Positions 8,751-16,273 of a stretch of 64,000 bases of DNA are shown piece after piece. This DNA comes from Streptomyces bluensis (GTDB taxonomy: Bacteria > Actinomycetota > Actinomycetes > Streptomycetales > Streptomycetaceae). The notes beneath the pieces are model-generated. The model was not told the DNA's origin, did no database searches, and worked only from the letters and a program-made list of their open reading frames with translations. Position 1 is the stretch's first letter; each line of letters starts with the position of its first letter. The position numbers and the translations under genes are program-made. The stretch covers positions 310,001-374,000 of the forward strand of contig NZ_BMVM01000001.1 in NCBI RefSeq assembly GCF_014650715.1, in the 5' to 3' direction.

Positions 8751-9415
8751 AGAAGCTGAAGAAACACCTCGTCGTCGCCGCGGTGATCGTGGCCGGCTTC
8801 GCCGCCGCCCTCGGCGCCTTCCTGCTGTTCTCCCCCGACGACCGCGACGCCGGCGGTGTGAACGTCCAGCCCGCCGCCGAGGCACTGCCCGTCCGCGACA
8901 CCAGCCACCGTCTCACCGACCCGAAGAAGAGCGAACTGACGATCGTCGAGTTCCTCGACTTCGAGTGCGAGGCGTGCGGGGCGGTGTACCCGATGGTGGA
9001 GAGGCTCCGCGAGGAGTACGGCGACCGGGTCACGTTCGTCGCCCGCTACTTCCCGATGCCCGGCCACCGCAACGGCGAACTCGCCGCGCGTACCGCCGAG
9101 GCCGCCGCGCGCCAGGGCAGGTTCGAGGACATGTACACCCAGCTCTTCGCCACCCAGAAGGAGTGGGGCGAGTCGCAGGAGTGGAAGGAGTCCGTCTTCC
9201 GTGGGTACGCGAAGGAACTCGGCCTGGACATGGACCGGTTCAACGCCGACCTCGCCGATCCGGAGGTGGCCGGGCGCGTCCAGGACGACCAGCGCGACGG
9301 CCTCGGCCTGGGCGTGCAGGGCACCCCGACCTTCTTCGTCGACGGAACCAGGATCCCCACTCCGGGCTCCTACGAGGTGTTCAAGGCGCTCATCGACGAC
9401 CGGCTGTCCAAGTGA
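8747..9415 (+). CDS. Membrane-anchored DsbA-family thioredoxin
   Basis: 222 residues. A basic N-terminus and one helix (VVAAVIVAGFAAALGAFLLF) anchor a thioredoxin_4/DsbA-like domain facing outwards. The redox motif is CEAC (FLDFECEACGAVYP), and the cis-proline block is GTPTFFVDG. The start overlaps the preceding stop by 4 bp, so it is co-translated with the CopD-CtaG gene. Such proteins reduce or oxidise cysteines of secreted copper and oxidase subunits such as CuA sites (inference from context). Confidence 0.92.
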   Translation: MKKLKKHLVVAAVIVAGFAAALGAFLLFSPDDRDAGGVNVQPAAEALPVRDTSHRLTDPKKSELTIVEFLDFECEACGAVYPMVERLREEYGDRVTFVARYFPMPGHRNGELAARTAEAAARQGRFEDMYTQLFATQKEWGESQEWKESVFRGYAKELGLDMDRFNADLADPEVAGRVQDDQRDGLGLGVQGTPTFFVDGTRIPTPGSYEVFKALIDDRLSK

Positions 9416-9518
9416 CCGTGAGCGGAGACGGCACACACCGTCTGCTCGGCCAGGCATGCAACGGCCGGCCCTGTGAACAGCCCCGCACCACCCCACGTAT
9501 ACGACAAGGTGAAAGCCC

Positions 9519-9974
9519 GTGACCCCCACCAGCCGGATCATCTACGACGAACGCCTGACCGCGCCCAGGTCCTGGTGGGGCATCTCCGCGCTGTTCGGCC
9601 TCTCGATGGCCCTGGTCTTCCTTCCCTACGGGCTGATCGGGGCTCTCGTCGCCCTGACCATCGGCACCTGCCTGGCCGGGATGTACGTCAGCGGGCAGGG
9701 CTCGGCGCGGATCCGGGTCACCTCGGACACGCTGTTCGTGGCGAACGCGCGTATTCCGCTGTCCGCGCTGGGGAAGGCGGAGGTGCTCGACGGCGAGGAG
9801 GCCAGGGCCTGGCGGACGTACAAGGCCGATCTGCGGGCGTTCAGCGTGATGCGCGGTTTCATCCCCACCGCGGTGCGTGTCGCGGTGCTCGACCCGGACG
9901 ACCCCACCCCCTACCTCTACCTCTCCACCCGCACGCCGGACCGGCTCGCCGAAGCGATCAGTGTGCGCGACTGA
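9519..9974 (+). CDS. DUF3093 family membrane protein
   Basis: 151 residues with two adjacent N-terminal helices (about 20-60) and a small cytoplasmic domain (SARIRVTSDTLFVANARIPLSALGKAEVLD, later PYLYLSTRTPDRLAEAI). This pattern matches the actinobacterial DUF3093 family, whose function is unknown. The GTG at 9519 is preceded by AAGGTGA at 7 bp. It sits inside the copper cassette, but DUF3093 genes also occur elsewhere, so its link to copper is only positional. Confidence 0.85.
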   Translation: MTPTSRIIYDERLTAPRSWWGISALFGLSMALVFLPYGLIGALVALTIGTCLAGMYVSGQGSARIRVTSDTLFVANARIPLSALGKAEVLDGEEARAWRTYKADLRAFSVMRGFIPTAVRVAVLDPDDPTPYLYLSTRTPDRLAEAISVRD

Positions 9975-10011
9975 TCGTGCGGCGGCCGTGACCGGGCGCG
10001 GGGAGTGTGCC

Positions 10012-10782
10012 GTGACAGACCCGGCCGGCCGTGCGGGAACGTGCGCGCGGGCCGGGCTGTTCTCCGTGCTCGGCACCGTGCTCGCGGCCTTCGGCCACCA
10101 TGCCATCGCCGAAGGCACGGTGCCCTGGCGGCTGACGGGCACGGCGGTGGTGGTGCAGTTCGCGGCGGTCTGGCCGCTCGCACGGCGCCGCTACACGCTC
10201 GTCGCGACCGTCGCGTTCACGCTGGCGACGCAGGGCATGCTGCATCTCGCCCTGTCCGCCGCGGACGGTGACCCGCCGACCGTGACGCCGTGGCACACGA
10301 CGCACGCCGGGCATGGCGCGGTCGCGCCGGGGGACGGACACGCCTGGCATCACGCCGGAGCGGCGATGACGACGGTCCACGTGGTCGCCGCGCTGGTCGT
10401 GGCCCTGCTGCTGCACCGGGCGGACGCACGGATGACGGCGGCGCTCGGCACACTGCGGACTCTGGCCCGGGCCGTCGTGGCCGCCCTGGGCCAGGTGCTG
10501 CCACGACCGGTCGTCGGCAGAGGCCCGATGTCCCCGAAGCTCCCCGCTCGGAGTCCGGGCGCCCGCTTCGAGGTGGCGGTACCGGCGAGGGAGGAAGTAC
10601 TGGAGCACGCGGTGGTGCGCAGGGGACCACCACGGCGGGAGCGACCTTCCGGTTCTTCACGGTCCCGGCGACTGCGGGACCGGCCCTTCCCGTACCAGCA
10701 AGGAGTTTCCCTGTGTCCCTGTCCACACACCCGTTGGCCGTGGCCGGCCGCCGAGTCGCTCTCGCCGGTGCCGGCGCGCTGA
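10012..10782 (+). CDS. His-rich membrane protein, paralogue of the 5270 product
   Basis: About 256 residues. GTG 10012 is chosen over GTG 9988 because GGGGAG lies 7 bp upstream. Helices at about 10-30, 35-55, 58-75 and 115-138; the second loop is His-rich (TPWHTTHAGHGAVAPGDGHAWHHAGA). Residues 10-80 align by eye with the protein at 5270, including a GH pair after helix 1 and a histidine before the last helix. The Arg/Pro-rich tail after about residue 160 is low complexity and overlaps the next gene by 70 bp, so the ancestral stop may have been lost. A copper-related membrane role is inferred from the histidines and neighbours. Confidence 0.72.
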   Translation: MTDPAGRAGTCARAGLFSVLGTVLAAFGHHAIAEGTVPWRLTGTAVVVQFAAVWPLARRRYTLVATVAFTLATQGMLHLALSAADGDPPTVTPWHTTHAGHGAVAPGDGHAWHHAGAAMTTVHVVAALVVALLLHRADARMTAALGTLRTLARAVVAALGQVLPRPVVGRGPMSPKLPARSPGARFEVAVPAREEVLEHAVVRRGPPRRERPSGSSRSRRLRDRPFPYQQGVSLCPCPHTRWPWPAAESLSPVPAR

Positions 10783-11462
10783 CGGCGACGCTCGCCCTGG
10801 CCGCGCCGGCCGCCGCGCACGTGGAGGTCGAGGCGGACACGCCCCAGGCCCTCGCCGAGGACGTCACCCTCACCTTCCTGTCCGAGGCCGAGTCCGACTC
10901 GGCGGGCTTCACCGAACTGCGCGTCGTACTGCCCGAAGGCATCGCTCCCGAGGACGTCACGCTCGACGAGGCGCCCAAGGGCTGGAAGTTCAGGGCCACC
11001 AACGACGGATACACCGTCGGCGGACCCGCTCTCAAGGCCGGCGTCGACGGCGAGCACAAGGTCACGGTCCGGCAGTTGCCGGACGCCAAGGAGATCGCGT
11101 TCAAGACCGTCGAGACGTACAGCGACGGCAAGATCTCCCGCTGGATCGAACTGCCCACGGGCGGCGAGGATTCCGAACAGCCCGCCCCGGTCCTGGAACT
11201 GAAGGCCGCGGCCCCGGGCGCGAAGCCGGCCGACCCCGGTCCCAGCTCCAGCCCTTCGCAGAGCGAGACCCCCAGCCCGACCCCGTCGGCCGCCGAACCG
11301 AGCGCCGAGGCAGCGGGCTCCAAGCCCGACGCCAAGGCCGCCGAGGACGAGGAGGGCGGCTCGGCGGGCCTGGTCATCGGTGGGGCCGTCGTGGCACTGG
11401 CCGTTCTCGGCGGCGGTGCGTGGTGGCTGGTGAAGCGGCGCGCCGCAGCATCGGAGAGCTGA
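10713..11462 (+). CDS. ycnI: YcnI-family copper-binding protein (DUF1775)
   Basis: 249 residues. A twin-basic signal (AGRRVALAGAGALTATLALAAPAAA) is followed by a mature chain starting His-Val-Glu, matching the YcnI copper site built on the N-terminal histidine. The DUF1775 blocks (GFTELRVVLPEGI, APKGWKF, DGKISRWIELP) follow, then a Ser/Pro/Glu linker, a C-terminal helix (GLVIGGAVVALAVLGGGAWWLV) and a basic stop. GTG 10713 has AGGAG at 7 bp. The start lies 70 bp inside the preceding ORF in another frame. It is probably a periplasmic-type copper chaperone acting with CopC/CopD. Confidence 0.93.
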   Translation: MSLSTHPLAVAGRRVALAGAGALTATLALAAPAAAHVEVEADTPQALAEDVTLTFLSEAESDSAGFTELRVVLPEGIAPEDVTLDEAPKGWKFRATNDGYTVGGPALKAGVDGEHKVTVRQLPDAKEIAFKTVETYSDGKISRWIELPTGGEDSEQPAPVLELKAAAPGAKPADPGPSSSPSQSETPSPTPSAAEPSAEAAGSKPDAKAAEDEEGGSAGLVIGGAVVALAVLGGGAWWLVKRRAAASES

Positions 11463-11476
11463 CCCTCACCTGCCGT

Positions 11477-11513
11477 GTCCGGGGGCGGAGCCACATCCGC
11501 TCCGCCCCCGGAC
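11477..11513 (+). terminator. Strong terminator after the copper cassette
   Basis: Perfect 14-bp stem GTCCGGGGGCGGAG / CTCCGCCCCCGGAC with a 9-nt loop, 15 bp after the ycnI stop. There is no U-tract, as is usual in streptomycetes. Confidence 0.85.
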
Positions 11514-12061
11514 GTGACGCGGACGGGTGAACCTGCCCGGCAGTGGCTGATCCGGCTGACCGGCGCCTGAGATGTCTCCGAACATCGACTGCAGGACGTT
11601 CGAGGCGTGTTCTGTCTTCTGGGCATGGCGAAGTCCCGGCGCGCTGGTCGGGTTCTCCGTGGTTCTTGAGGTCCTGGGCGGATAGGACGGTCGCGGAGAT
11701 TCGCAGCCGTAGGCTGCGGCCGTGCTGCTACGGATCTGGCCGGCTGGTCCGAGCACCCAGGCGATCTGTCACCGCCTCGGGTGAATTGCAGGCGCCTCCC
11801 GCCCCTGGGGAGCGCACAAGCGCGTCGGTGCTCGATGGGAGGGCAGTGTTACCGCTGTGTCAACAAGCGGGTCGACGCCTGTCTGCTGCGCGGTACAACC
11901 GAACCCGAGGACGTCACCTGCACGCCTCCTCCAGGCCCCGAACCAGCGGTTTCCACGTCTCGTGGGCACGATCCCGGACGTTGACCACGGCACGTTGCGG
12001 GATGCTGCCCGAGGCGGAGCACCCCGGTTTGAAGGTGGCGGCCTCCCCTCACCACCGCCCT
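11514..12061. other. Gene-poor stretch after the copper cassette
   Basis: About 550 bp in which no frame shows a recognisable protein. A perfect 7-bp hairpin CGCAGCC-GTA-GGCTGCG lies at 11702-11718. An imperfect hairpin at about 12033-12064 next to the acetyltransferase stop probably terminates that gene. Otherwise I see nothing convincing; it may be decayed coding DNA. Confidence 0.5.
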
Positions 12062-12538
12062 TCAGGATCTGTGAATCGGGCCAGGCTGAGGCGGCTTGGT
12101 GGACATCCTGATCTTGATGTCGTTCTCGCCGTGACGCGTGACTTCGTGCAGGCCCAGTCGCCGGTAGAGGGCCTGGGCCCGCTGGTTGACGACGAGGACG
12201 TCCAGGGTGAGGTCCCGGGCCTGCTGGCGGGCCTGGTGCAGGAGGCTGCGGATGAGCCGGCTGCCGATGCCGCATCCCTGGTGGTCGGGGTGGAGTTCGA
12301 TCCGCGCCAGGTAGATCTCCGTCGGCCGATGCTCGACGTGGAGCATGCCCGCATCGGTGCCGTCGGCGGTGATGATGTGCCAGTAGCCGGGGCTGAACAC
12401 GCGGGCGTGGAAGTCGCGTTGGATCTGCTCGTCCCAGCCCCAAATGGCCGTGACGTAGGCGCCCATGGCGGCTTTGTGCAGCTTGAAGCAGTACTCGTTG
12501 TCCGCGGAGGTGGCCGGCCGCAGGCCGATGGCCGTCAT
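12062..12538 (-). CDS. GNAT-family N-acetyltransferase
   Basis: 158 residues, close to the minimal GNAT length. The acetyl-CoA pyrophosphate loop is visible (HPDHQGCGIGSRLIRSLL, about residues 83-100), followed by LDVLVVNQRAQALYRRLGL, the usual motif B region. The substrate cannot be predicted. The ATG at 12538 overlaps the stop of the small upstream ORF at 12535-12642 (ATGA), suggesting coupling to a leader gene. It lies in a region of otherwise poor coding density between two copper-linked gene groups. Confidence 0.88.
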   Translation of the reverse strand: MTAIGLRPATSADNEYCFKLHKAAMGAYVTAIWGWDEQIQRDFHARVFSPGYWHIITADGTDAGMLHVEHRPTEIYLARIELHPDHQGCGIGSRLIRSLLHQARQQARDLTLDVLVVNQRAQALYRRLGLHEVTRHGENDIKIRMSTKPPQPGPIHRS

Positions 12539-12642
12539 GCCGCTCGCTCCGTGGGCCGTTCGATCAGTCGGCCGCCTTCGAAGCGGACTCCGGCGCGGAC
12601 ACCGTTGGCGGTGGTGCCGTCGTCGTTGACTACCCTGAGCAC
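12535..12642 (-). CDS. Small ORF coupled to the acetyltransferase (possibly a decayed gene end)
   Basis: 35 codons from GTG 12642, with GGAAGG 6-8 bp upstream, ending VRFEGGRLIERPTERAA and overlapping the acetyltransferase ATG by 4 bp. The composition looks like real protein. The same frame continues upstream to an in-frame TAG after ATG-Val-Ile-Glu near 12684, so this may be the 3' part of a longer gene broken by a nonsense change. Not recognised as a known family. Confidence 0.4.
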   Translation of the reverse strand: MLRVVNDDGTTANGVRAGVRFEGGRLIERPTERAA

Positions 12643-12692
12643 GGGCCTGCCTTCCCGACCGGCGCTGCGAACACCGGCCTACTCGATGACCA

Positions 12693-12824
12693 TCAGTCGA
12701 TCACTCGGGGAGGTACGCCCTTCGCGTGCTCCCCGAACTCGCTCCACAGGTCTTGAGCATGGCTCAGTGACACGGCAGGGGGGAGTATGCGGACGTGCCG
12801 GGACTCAAACCTTAACGACATCAT
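12693..12824 (-). CDS. Small hypothetical ORF
   Basis: 43 codons starting at tandem ATG codons; the C-terminal part HAQDLWSEFGEHAKGVPPRV looks protein-like. It contains a TTA leucine codon, rare in streptomycetes and dependent on the bldA tRNA. No Shine-Dalgarno is evident. Its stop region runs into the next small ORF, hinting at an ancestral two-gene or single-gene arrangement now degraded. Confidence 0.3.
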   Translation of the reverse strand: MMSLRFESRHVRILPPAVSLSHAQDLWSEFGEHAKGVPPRVID

Positions 12825-13261
12825 CTGGATCTGGGCCCGGAACGAGACCAGCACTGGCGAGGGCTGGATTCGGGATGCGGTCGCTCGGGTGGCCGAGCGC
12901 GTACCAGCGTGCAGCCCCTGCCCGGAGGAGGAACAGGGGCTGCACGCTGCCAGGGAGGGATTCAGGGAACCCCACGGGAGCGGGGCCGATGGGTCACAGC
13001 GAGTGATCCGCATGCCGTCCGCGTTCGCGTGGGTCCCGCCCGCGGAACGACCTGACCGTCGGCGTCCTTGGCGGCCGTCGTCCTGGACGCGGACACGGAG
13101 GTAGGACCCGATAGAACGCCTCACTTGGGAAGTGCCTCTGGCTTCAGCAGGTACAAGGACCTGGTCAATCCTCAATCTTGCTGGTCACAGGTGCTTTCTG
13201 CTTTTCTGGCCGCCTATCGGACAGTCCGAATCATGAAAGCGCGAGGCTAAGATCAGCGGTG
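12825..13261. other. Non-coding or decayed interval with a strong hairpin
   Basis: About 440 bp upstream of the DUF6153-like gene. Apart from the hairpin at 12906-12948 I see no convincing gene; the reverse-strand frame gives only low-complexity Arg/Ser-rich peptide. Short protein-like fragments (for example SIGSYLRVRVQDDGRQ on the reverse strand near 13090) suggest gene remnants. Confidence 0.45.
12906..12948. terminator. Perfect 15-bp hairpin
   Basis: AGCGTGCAGCCCCTG pairs perfectly with CAGGGGCTGCACGCT across a 13-nt loop. It resembles a bidirectional terminator, but neither flank has an intact gene ending beside it, so it may be a relic of a lost gene. Confidence 0.65.
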
Positions 13262-13708
13262 ATGAGAAGTCAGGCCGAGCACACAACCCGCGAAGCGTGG
13301 TGGCCCACGCGGATCGCGGCGCTCTGTCCTGCCCTGCTGGTACTGCTCGCCACGCTCGTGATCTGTCTGGGGTCCGTGTCCCATGGCGACAGCGGCCCGG
13401 CCGGCACCACGATGACCTGGATGGGGCCGATGGCCCCCGCGTCCGTCGACGCGCTACCGGCGGGCGCCCCGACGAGTCACCACGGGACCACGGGCGCGCA
13501 TTCGGCCGACTGCCCCTACGGCGATGTGTGCTGCGGCCCGGCCGCCGACGGGGTGCGGGCCGTGCTCGCCGCTCCCGCCCAGCCCGTACCGGTGGTCCTG
13601 CCCAGCATGCCGAGCACGCCCGCACCGGGGATCTCCTCGCGGTGTGCCGAACCGCCGCCGACCGGCCGCTCCCCCGACCTCCACGTCCTCCAGGTGCAGC
13701 GGACGTAG
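13262..13708 (+). CDS. DUF6153-like membrane protein
   Basis: 148 residues: a short basic N-terminus, one helix (ALCPALLVLLATLVICLGSVSHG), a His/Met/Cys-containing outer segment (TTMTWMGPMAP, SHHGTTGAHSADCPYGDVCC) and a C-terminus ending LHVLQVQRT. This layout fits the DUF6153 family of actinobacterial small membrane proteins, often found beside DUF3105 genes. Metal-ligand residues suggest copper binding (inference). The start may be ATG 13262 or the adjoining GTG 13259. Its neighbour is the DUF3105 gene 122 bp downstream. Confidence 0.65.
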   Translation: MRSQAEHTTREAWWPTRIAALCPALLVLLATLVICLGSVSHGDSGPAGTTMTWMGPMAPASVDALPAGAPTSHHGTTGAHSADCPYGDVCCGPAADGVRAVLAAPAQPVPVVLPSMPSTPAPGISSRCAEPPPTGRSPDLHVLQVQRT

Positions 13709-13830
13709 ACGACGTGTCACAGCGCCGTGCGCTCGCGCGTGCGGCCGACGGCTCGCGTCCTTCCACCACCACTGCCTGCACCCACCGCCGCGTGTCGACA
13801 CCGCCCGGCGGAGACGAGGAACACACTGTC

Positions 13831-14484
13831 ATGAGCAAGACCAGCAAGAAGGCGGCGTCGGCCGCGCGGCGGGCCAAGATCGAGGAGATGCGCCGCGCCG
13901 AAAAGGCCCGTGAGCGCCGTAACCGCATCCTCACCATCACCCTCAGCACGGTCATCGTCGCCGGACTCGTCGGCTGGGGCGGGTACGCCCTGAACCGCGC
14001 CAACGAGAAGGACGAGCAGCAGGCCGCCGCGGCGAAGAAACCCGTACGCGGCGAGAAGTCCTGGCCCAAGAAGGAGCTCACCCAGAACCATGTCCAGGGC
14101 ACCGTCGACTACCCGATGAACCCGCCCGTCGGCGGTGACCACAACCAGGCGTGGATGACCTGCGACGGCACCGTCTACACCAAGGCCATAGGCAAGGAGA
14201 ACGCCGTGCACTCCCTCGAACACGGCGCGGTCTGGATCACGTACAACGACAAGGCCTCCGAGGACGACGTCAAGGCGTTGAGCGACAAGGTCTCCAAAAC
14301 GCCGTACACGCTGATGAGCCCGGACGAGGACCAGTCCGGCCCCATCGTGCTGTCGGCCTGGGGCAAGCAGCTCAGCGTGACCGAGGCGTCCGACCCCCGG
14401 GTCGAGCAGTTCCTGTCCAAGTACGTCCAGGGCGCGCAGACGCCCGAACCGGGTGCCGCCTGTACGGGTGGTCTGACCGCCTGA
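13831..14484 (+). CDS. DUF3105 domain membrane protein
   Basis: 217 residues. A highly basic cytoplasmic N-terminus (about 1-30), one helix (ILTITLSTVIVAGLVGWGGYAL), then an outer DUF3105 domain with VDYPMNPPVGGDHNQAWMTCDG and the invariant HSLEHGAVWITY block. The histidines of GGDH and LEHG probably bind metal. ATG 13831 has GAGGA about 10 bp upstream. A strong terminator follows the stop. DUF3105 function is unproven; pairing with a DUF6153-like protein near a copper cassette supports a metal-related envelope role. Confidence 0.88.
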   Translation: MSKTSKKAASAARRAKIEEMRRAEKARERRNRILTITLSTVIVAGLVGWGGYALNRANEKDEQQAAAAKKPVRGEKSWPKKELTQNHVQGTVDYPMNPPVGGDHNQAWMTCDGTVYTKAIGKENAVHSLEHGAVWITYNDKASEDDVKALSDKVSKTPYTLMSPDEDQSGPIVLSAWGKQLSVTEASDPRVEQFLSKYVQGAQTPEPGAACTGGLTA

Positions 14485-14492
14485 TGAGGGAC

Positions 14493-14524
14493 ACCAGGGC
14501 CGCTCACCGTGGAGCGGCCCTGGT
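14493..14524. terminator. Bidirectional terminator
   Basis: Perfect 13-bp stem ACCAGGGCCGCTC / GAGCGGCCCTGGT with a 6-nt loop, between the converging DUF3105 gene (stop 14484) and thioesterase gene (stop 14551). Confidence 0.88.
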
Positions 14525-14550
14525 ACGCGGCGCCTCCCGCAAGTCCGTGG

Positions 14551-15006
14551 TCAGCCGGTGGGCGGGAGGATGATGCACGTCGTGGTGGCGTGGGCGATCA
14601 GTTTCCCCTGTTCGTCCAGCACCTTGCCTTCGGCTGTCGCGGCGCGGCGGCCGACGTGGATGACGGTGCCTTCGGCGGTGAGCGTCTGTCCGTCGGTGCG
14701 GGCGGCCCGGATGTAATTGACCTTGAGTTCGAGGGTGGTGTAGCTGACTCCTGCCGGCAGGGTGGTGTGAACCGCGCAGGCCATGACCGAGTCGAGCAGG
14801 GTGGCAGCGATGCCGCCGTGGACGGTTCCGAGGGGGTTGGCGAAGTCCGGGCGGGTGTCCAGTGAGATGACGATGCGGCCGTGGTCGACCTCGTCGAAGC
14901 GCATGCCGAGCAGACGCCCGATGGACGGGATGTCGGCGGGCCGCTCCCGTTGGACCCAGCGCATCAGTTCGAGGCCTGTCATGGCGGCGAGGTCGGTGGT
15001 GGACAC
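14551..15006 (-). CDS. PaaI-type hotdog-fold acyl-CoA thioesterase
   Basis: 151 residues. The hotdog signature FANPLGTVHGGIAATLLDSVM holds the HGG loop and catalytic acidic residue of 4HBT/PaaI thioesterases; ELKVNYIRAA and AEGKVLDEQGKLIAHATTTC complete the fold. It hydrolyses an acyl- or aryl-CoA of unknown identity. GTG 15006 is selected because AGGAGA lies 6 bp upstream. It follows the crotonase gene by 113 bp in the same direction, suggesting a small CoA-ester catabolic group. Confidence 0.9.
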   Translation of the reverse strand: MSTTDLAAMTGLELMRWVQRERPADIPSIGRLLGMRFDEVDHGRIVISLDTRPDFANPLGTVHGGIAATLLDSVMACAVHTTLPAGVSYTTLELKVNYIRAARTDGQTLTAEGTVIHVGRRAATAEGKVLDEQGKLIAHATTTCIILPPTG

Positions 15007-15119
15007 AGGCGTTCTCCTGAGTGGTGTGGGTGCCGGGGTGCGGGGGATCGAGGAGTGTCTCGATACGGGCGGGCTCGTGTGCGCTCCGGACCGTGACGGC
15101 AGCGGGTCGCGCCCTGCCG

Positions 15120-15791
15120 TCAACCGAGCGGGGCGGTCCTGTCGCGCAGAGCGGCCAGAACGGACGCGTACATACGGGTCTTGATGGTGCGCAGCGTGTC
15201 GCCCGCCTTCTGCAACTGGCCCGAGGCGATCCCCACGGCGGTGGTGCGCACCGCGTCCTCGTCCACGGCCAGGTCGACGACGCCCGCCGCGAGAGCGTCG
15301 TGGCCACCGTACCGGCGGGCGGTGAGCATGGCCTCGTGCGCGGTCCGCGGGGTGAGCCGGGACTGGATCAGCGCGGACATGCCCGGAGTGAAGGGGATGT
15401 CGATGTCCGCCTCGGGCAGGCACCAGTAGCCACGGTCGGCGCGCATCACGCGGAAGTCGTGCGCCAGGGAGAACATCGCGCCCGCGGCGAAGGTGTGCCC
15501 CTGCAGCGCGGCCACCGTGATCACCGGCAGGGAGAGCAGCCGCGCGAAGAGTTCGTGGACGGAGGCGACGTAGTCCTGCTGCTGGTCGGCGTGGGCGAAC
15601 AGCCAGTCCAGGTCGAGGCCATTGGAGTAGAACTTGCCTCGCGCGGCGGTCACCAGGGCACGAGGTCCGTCCGTCTTCTCCACCTCGTCGAGAGCGGCGT
15701 TGACGGCGGCGATCCAGTCGGGGTGGAAGCGGTTCTCGTCGTCTCCGAGATCGAGGACGAAGACGCTGTCCTGGCGGTCGAGCGTGGGCAC
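15120..15791 (-). CDS. Enoyl-CoA hydratase/isomerase family protein (crotonase)
   Basis: 223 residues, slightly short for the superfamily but with the fold elements present: ALVTAARGKFYSNGLDLDWL forms the first oxyanion loop, and ITVAALQGHTFAAGAMFSLAHDFRVM the second. The conserved general-base glutamates of true hydratases are not obvious, so an isomerase-type activity is equally likely. GTG 15791 has AAGGAG at 6 bp; the frame is open far upstream, but there it reads through the broken TetR gene. The likely role is acyl-CoA metabolism with the downstream thioesterase. Confidence 0.88.
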   Translation of the reverse strand: MPTLDRQDSVFVLDLGDDENRFHPDWIAAVNAALDEVEKTDGPRALVTAARGKFYSNGLDLDWLFAHADQQQDYVASVHELFARLLSLPVITVAALQGHTFAAGAMFSLAHDFRVMRADRGYWCLPEADIDIPFTPGMSALIQSRLTPRTAHEAMLTARRYGGHDALAAGVVDLAVDEDAVRTTAVGIASGQLQKAGDTLRTIKTRMYASVLAALRDRTAPLG

Positions 15792-15829
15792 GGCGGCTCC
15801 TTCGGGACTGGTGGTGTCGGGGGCGTGGA

Positions 15830-16078
15830 CCGGCAGGTCGTGGATCTCGGTGGCGGCCGCCTCCAGGGGGCGGTGCTCTGCTCGGCCCGGCGCATGACCA
15901 CCGCGCCTTCGAGCGCGGCGATGACGGACGCGACCAGCCGCCTGCTCCGTCCCTCCGTCAGACCGTGCCGAAGGAACGCGAGGGCGAGAGCCTGCTGCCG
16001 GCGGGCGAACACCGCGGCGGCCGAGCGGGCCGGCTGGAGGGCGTCGTCGTTGGTTTCCACCGCGACCGCCACGACAGG
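15830..16078 (-). pseudogene. TetR regulator remnant (C-terminal fragment, frameshifted)
   Basis: The reverse strand encodes about 60 residues typical of a YxaF/LmrA-type TetR C-terminal domain (FARRQQALALAFLRHGLTEG, RRLVASVIAALEGAVVMRRAEQSTAP). The matching continuation LEAAATEIHDL lies in a different frame, requiring one extra C in the run near 15870. Upstream the frame hits a TGA near 16084 and no helix-turn-helix exists before the next gene, so roughly two thirds of the gene is missing. It sits where the crotonase regulator would be expected. Confidence 0.78.
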
Positions 16079-16273
16079 GCGTCAGCGATCGGCATGTCGG
16101 CCATGGCGGGCGCCGCCTCCTGATGTTCCCGATGTTCCGGTGAGGGAGGTGCGCCCCCCTGGGATTACCGATCAGTAATTTATGCAGCACGACAGAGAAC
16201 ACGCAAGGGAAAGCACCATAGTTGGCGCAATGATCGAGTTTGTCCGTAATGCGGGAGGGGGAGGGCACTCCTC

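Noticed and set aside
12785..12815. tRNA-like string (GGGACTCAAACC) on the forward strand
   Set aside because: No matching acceptor, D or anticodon arms can be folded around it, and the T-loop lacks TTC; a chance match.
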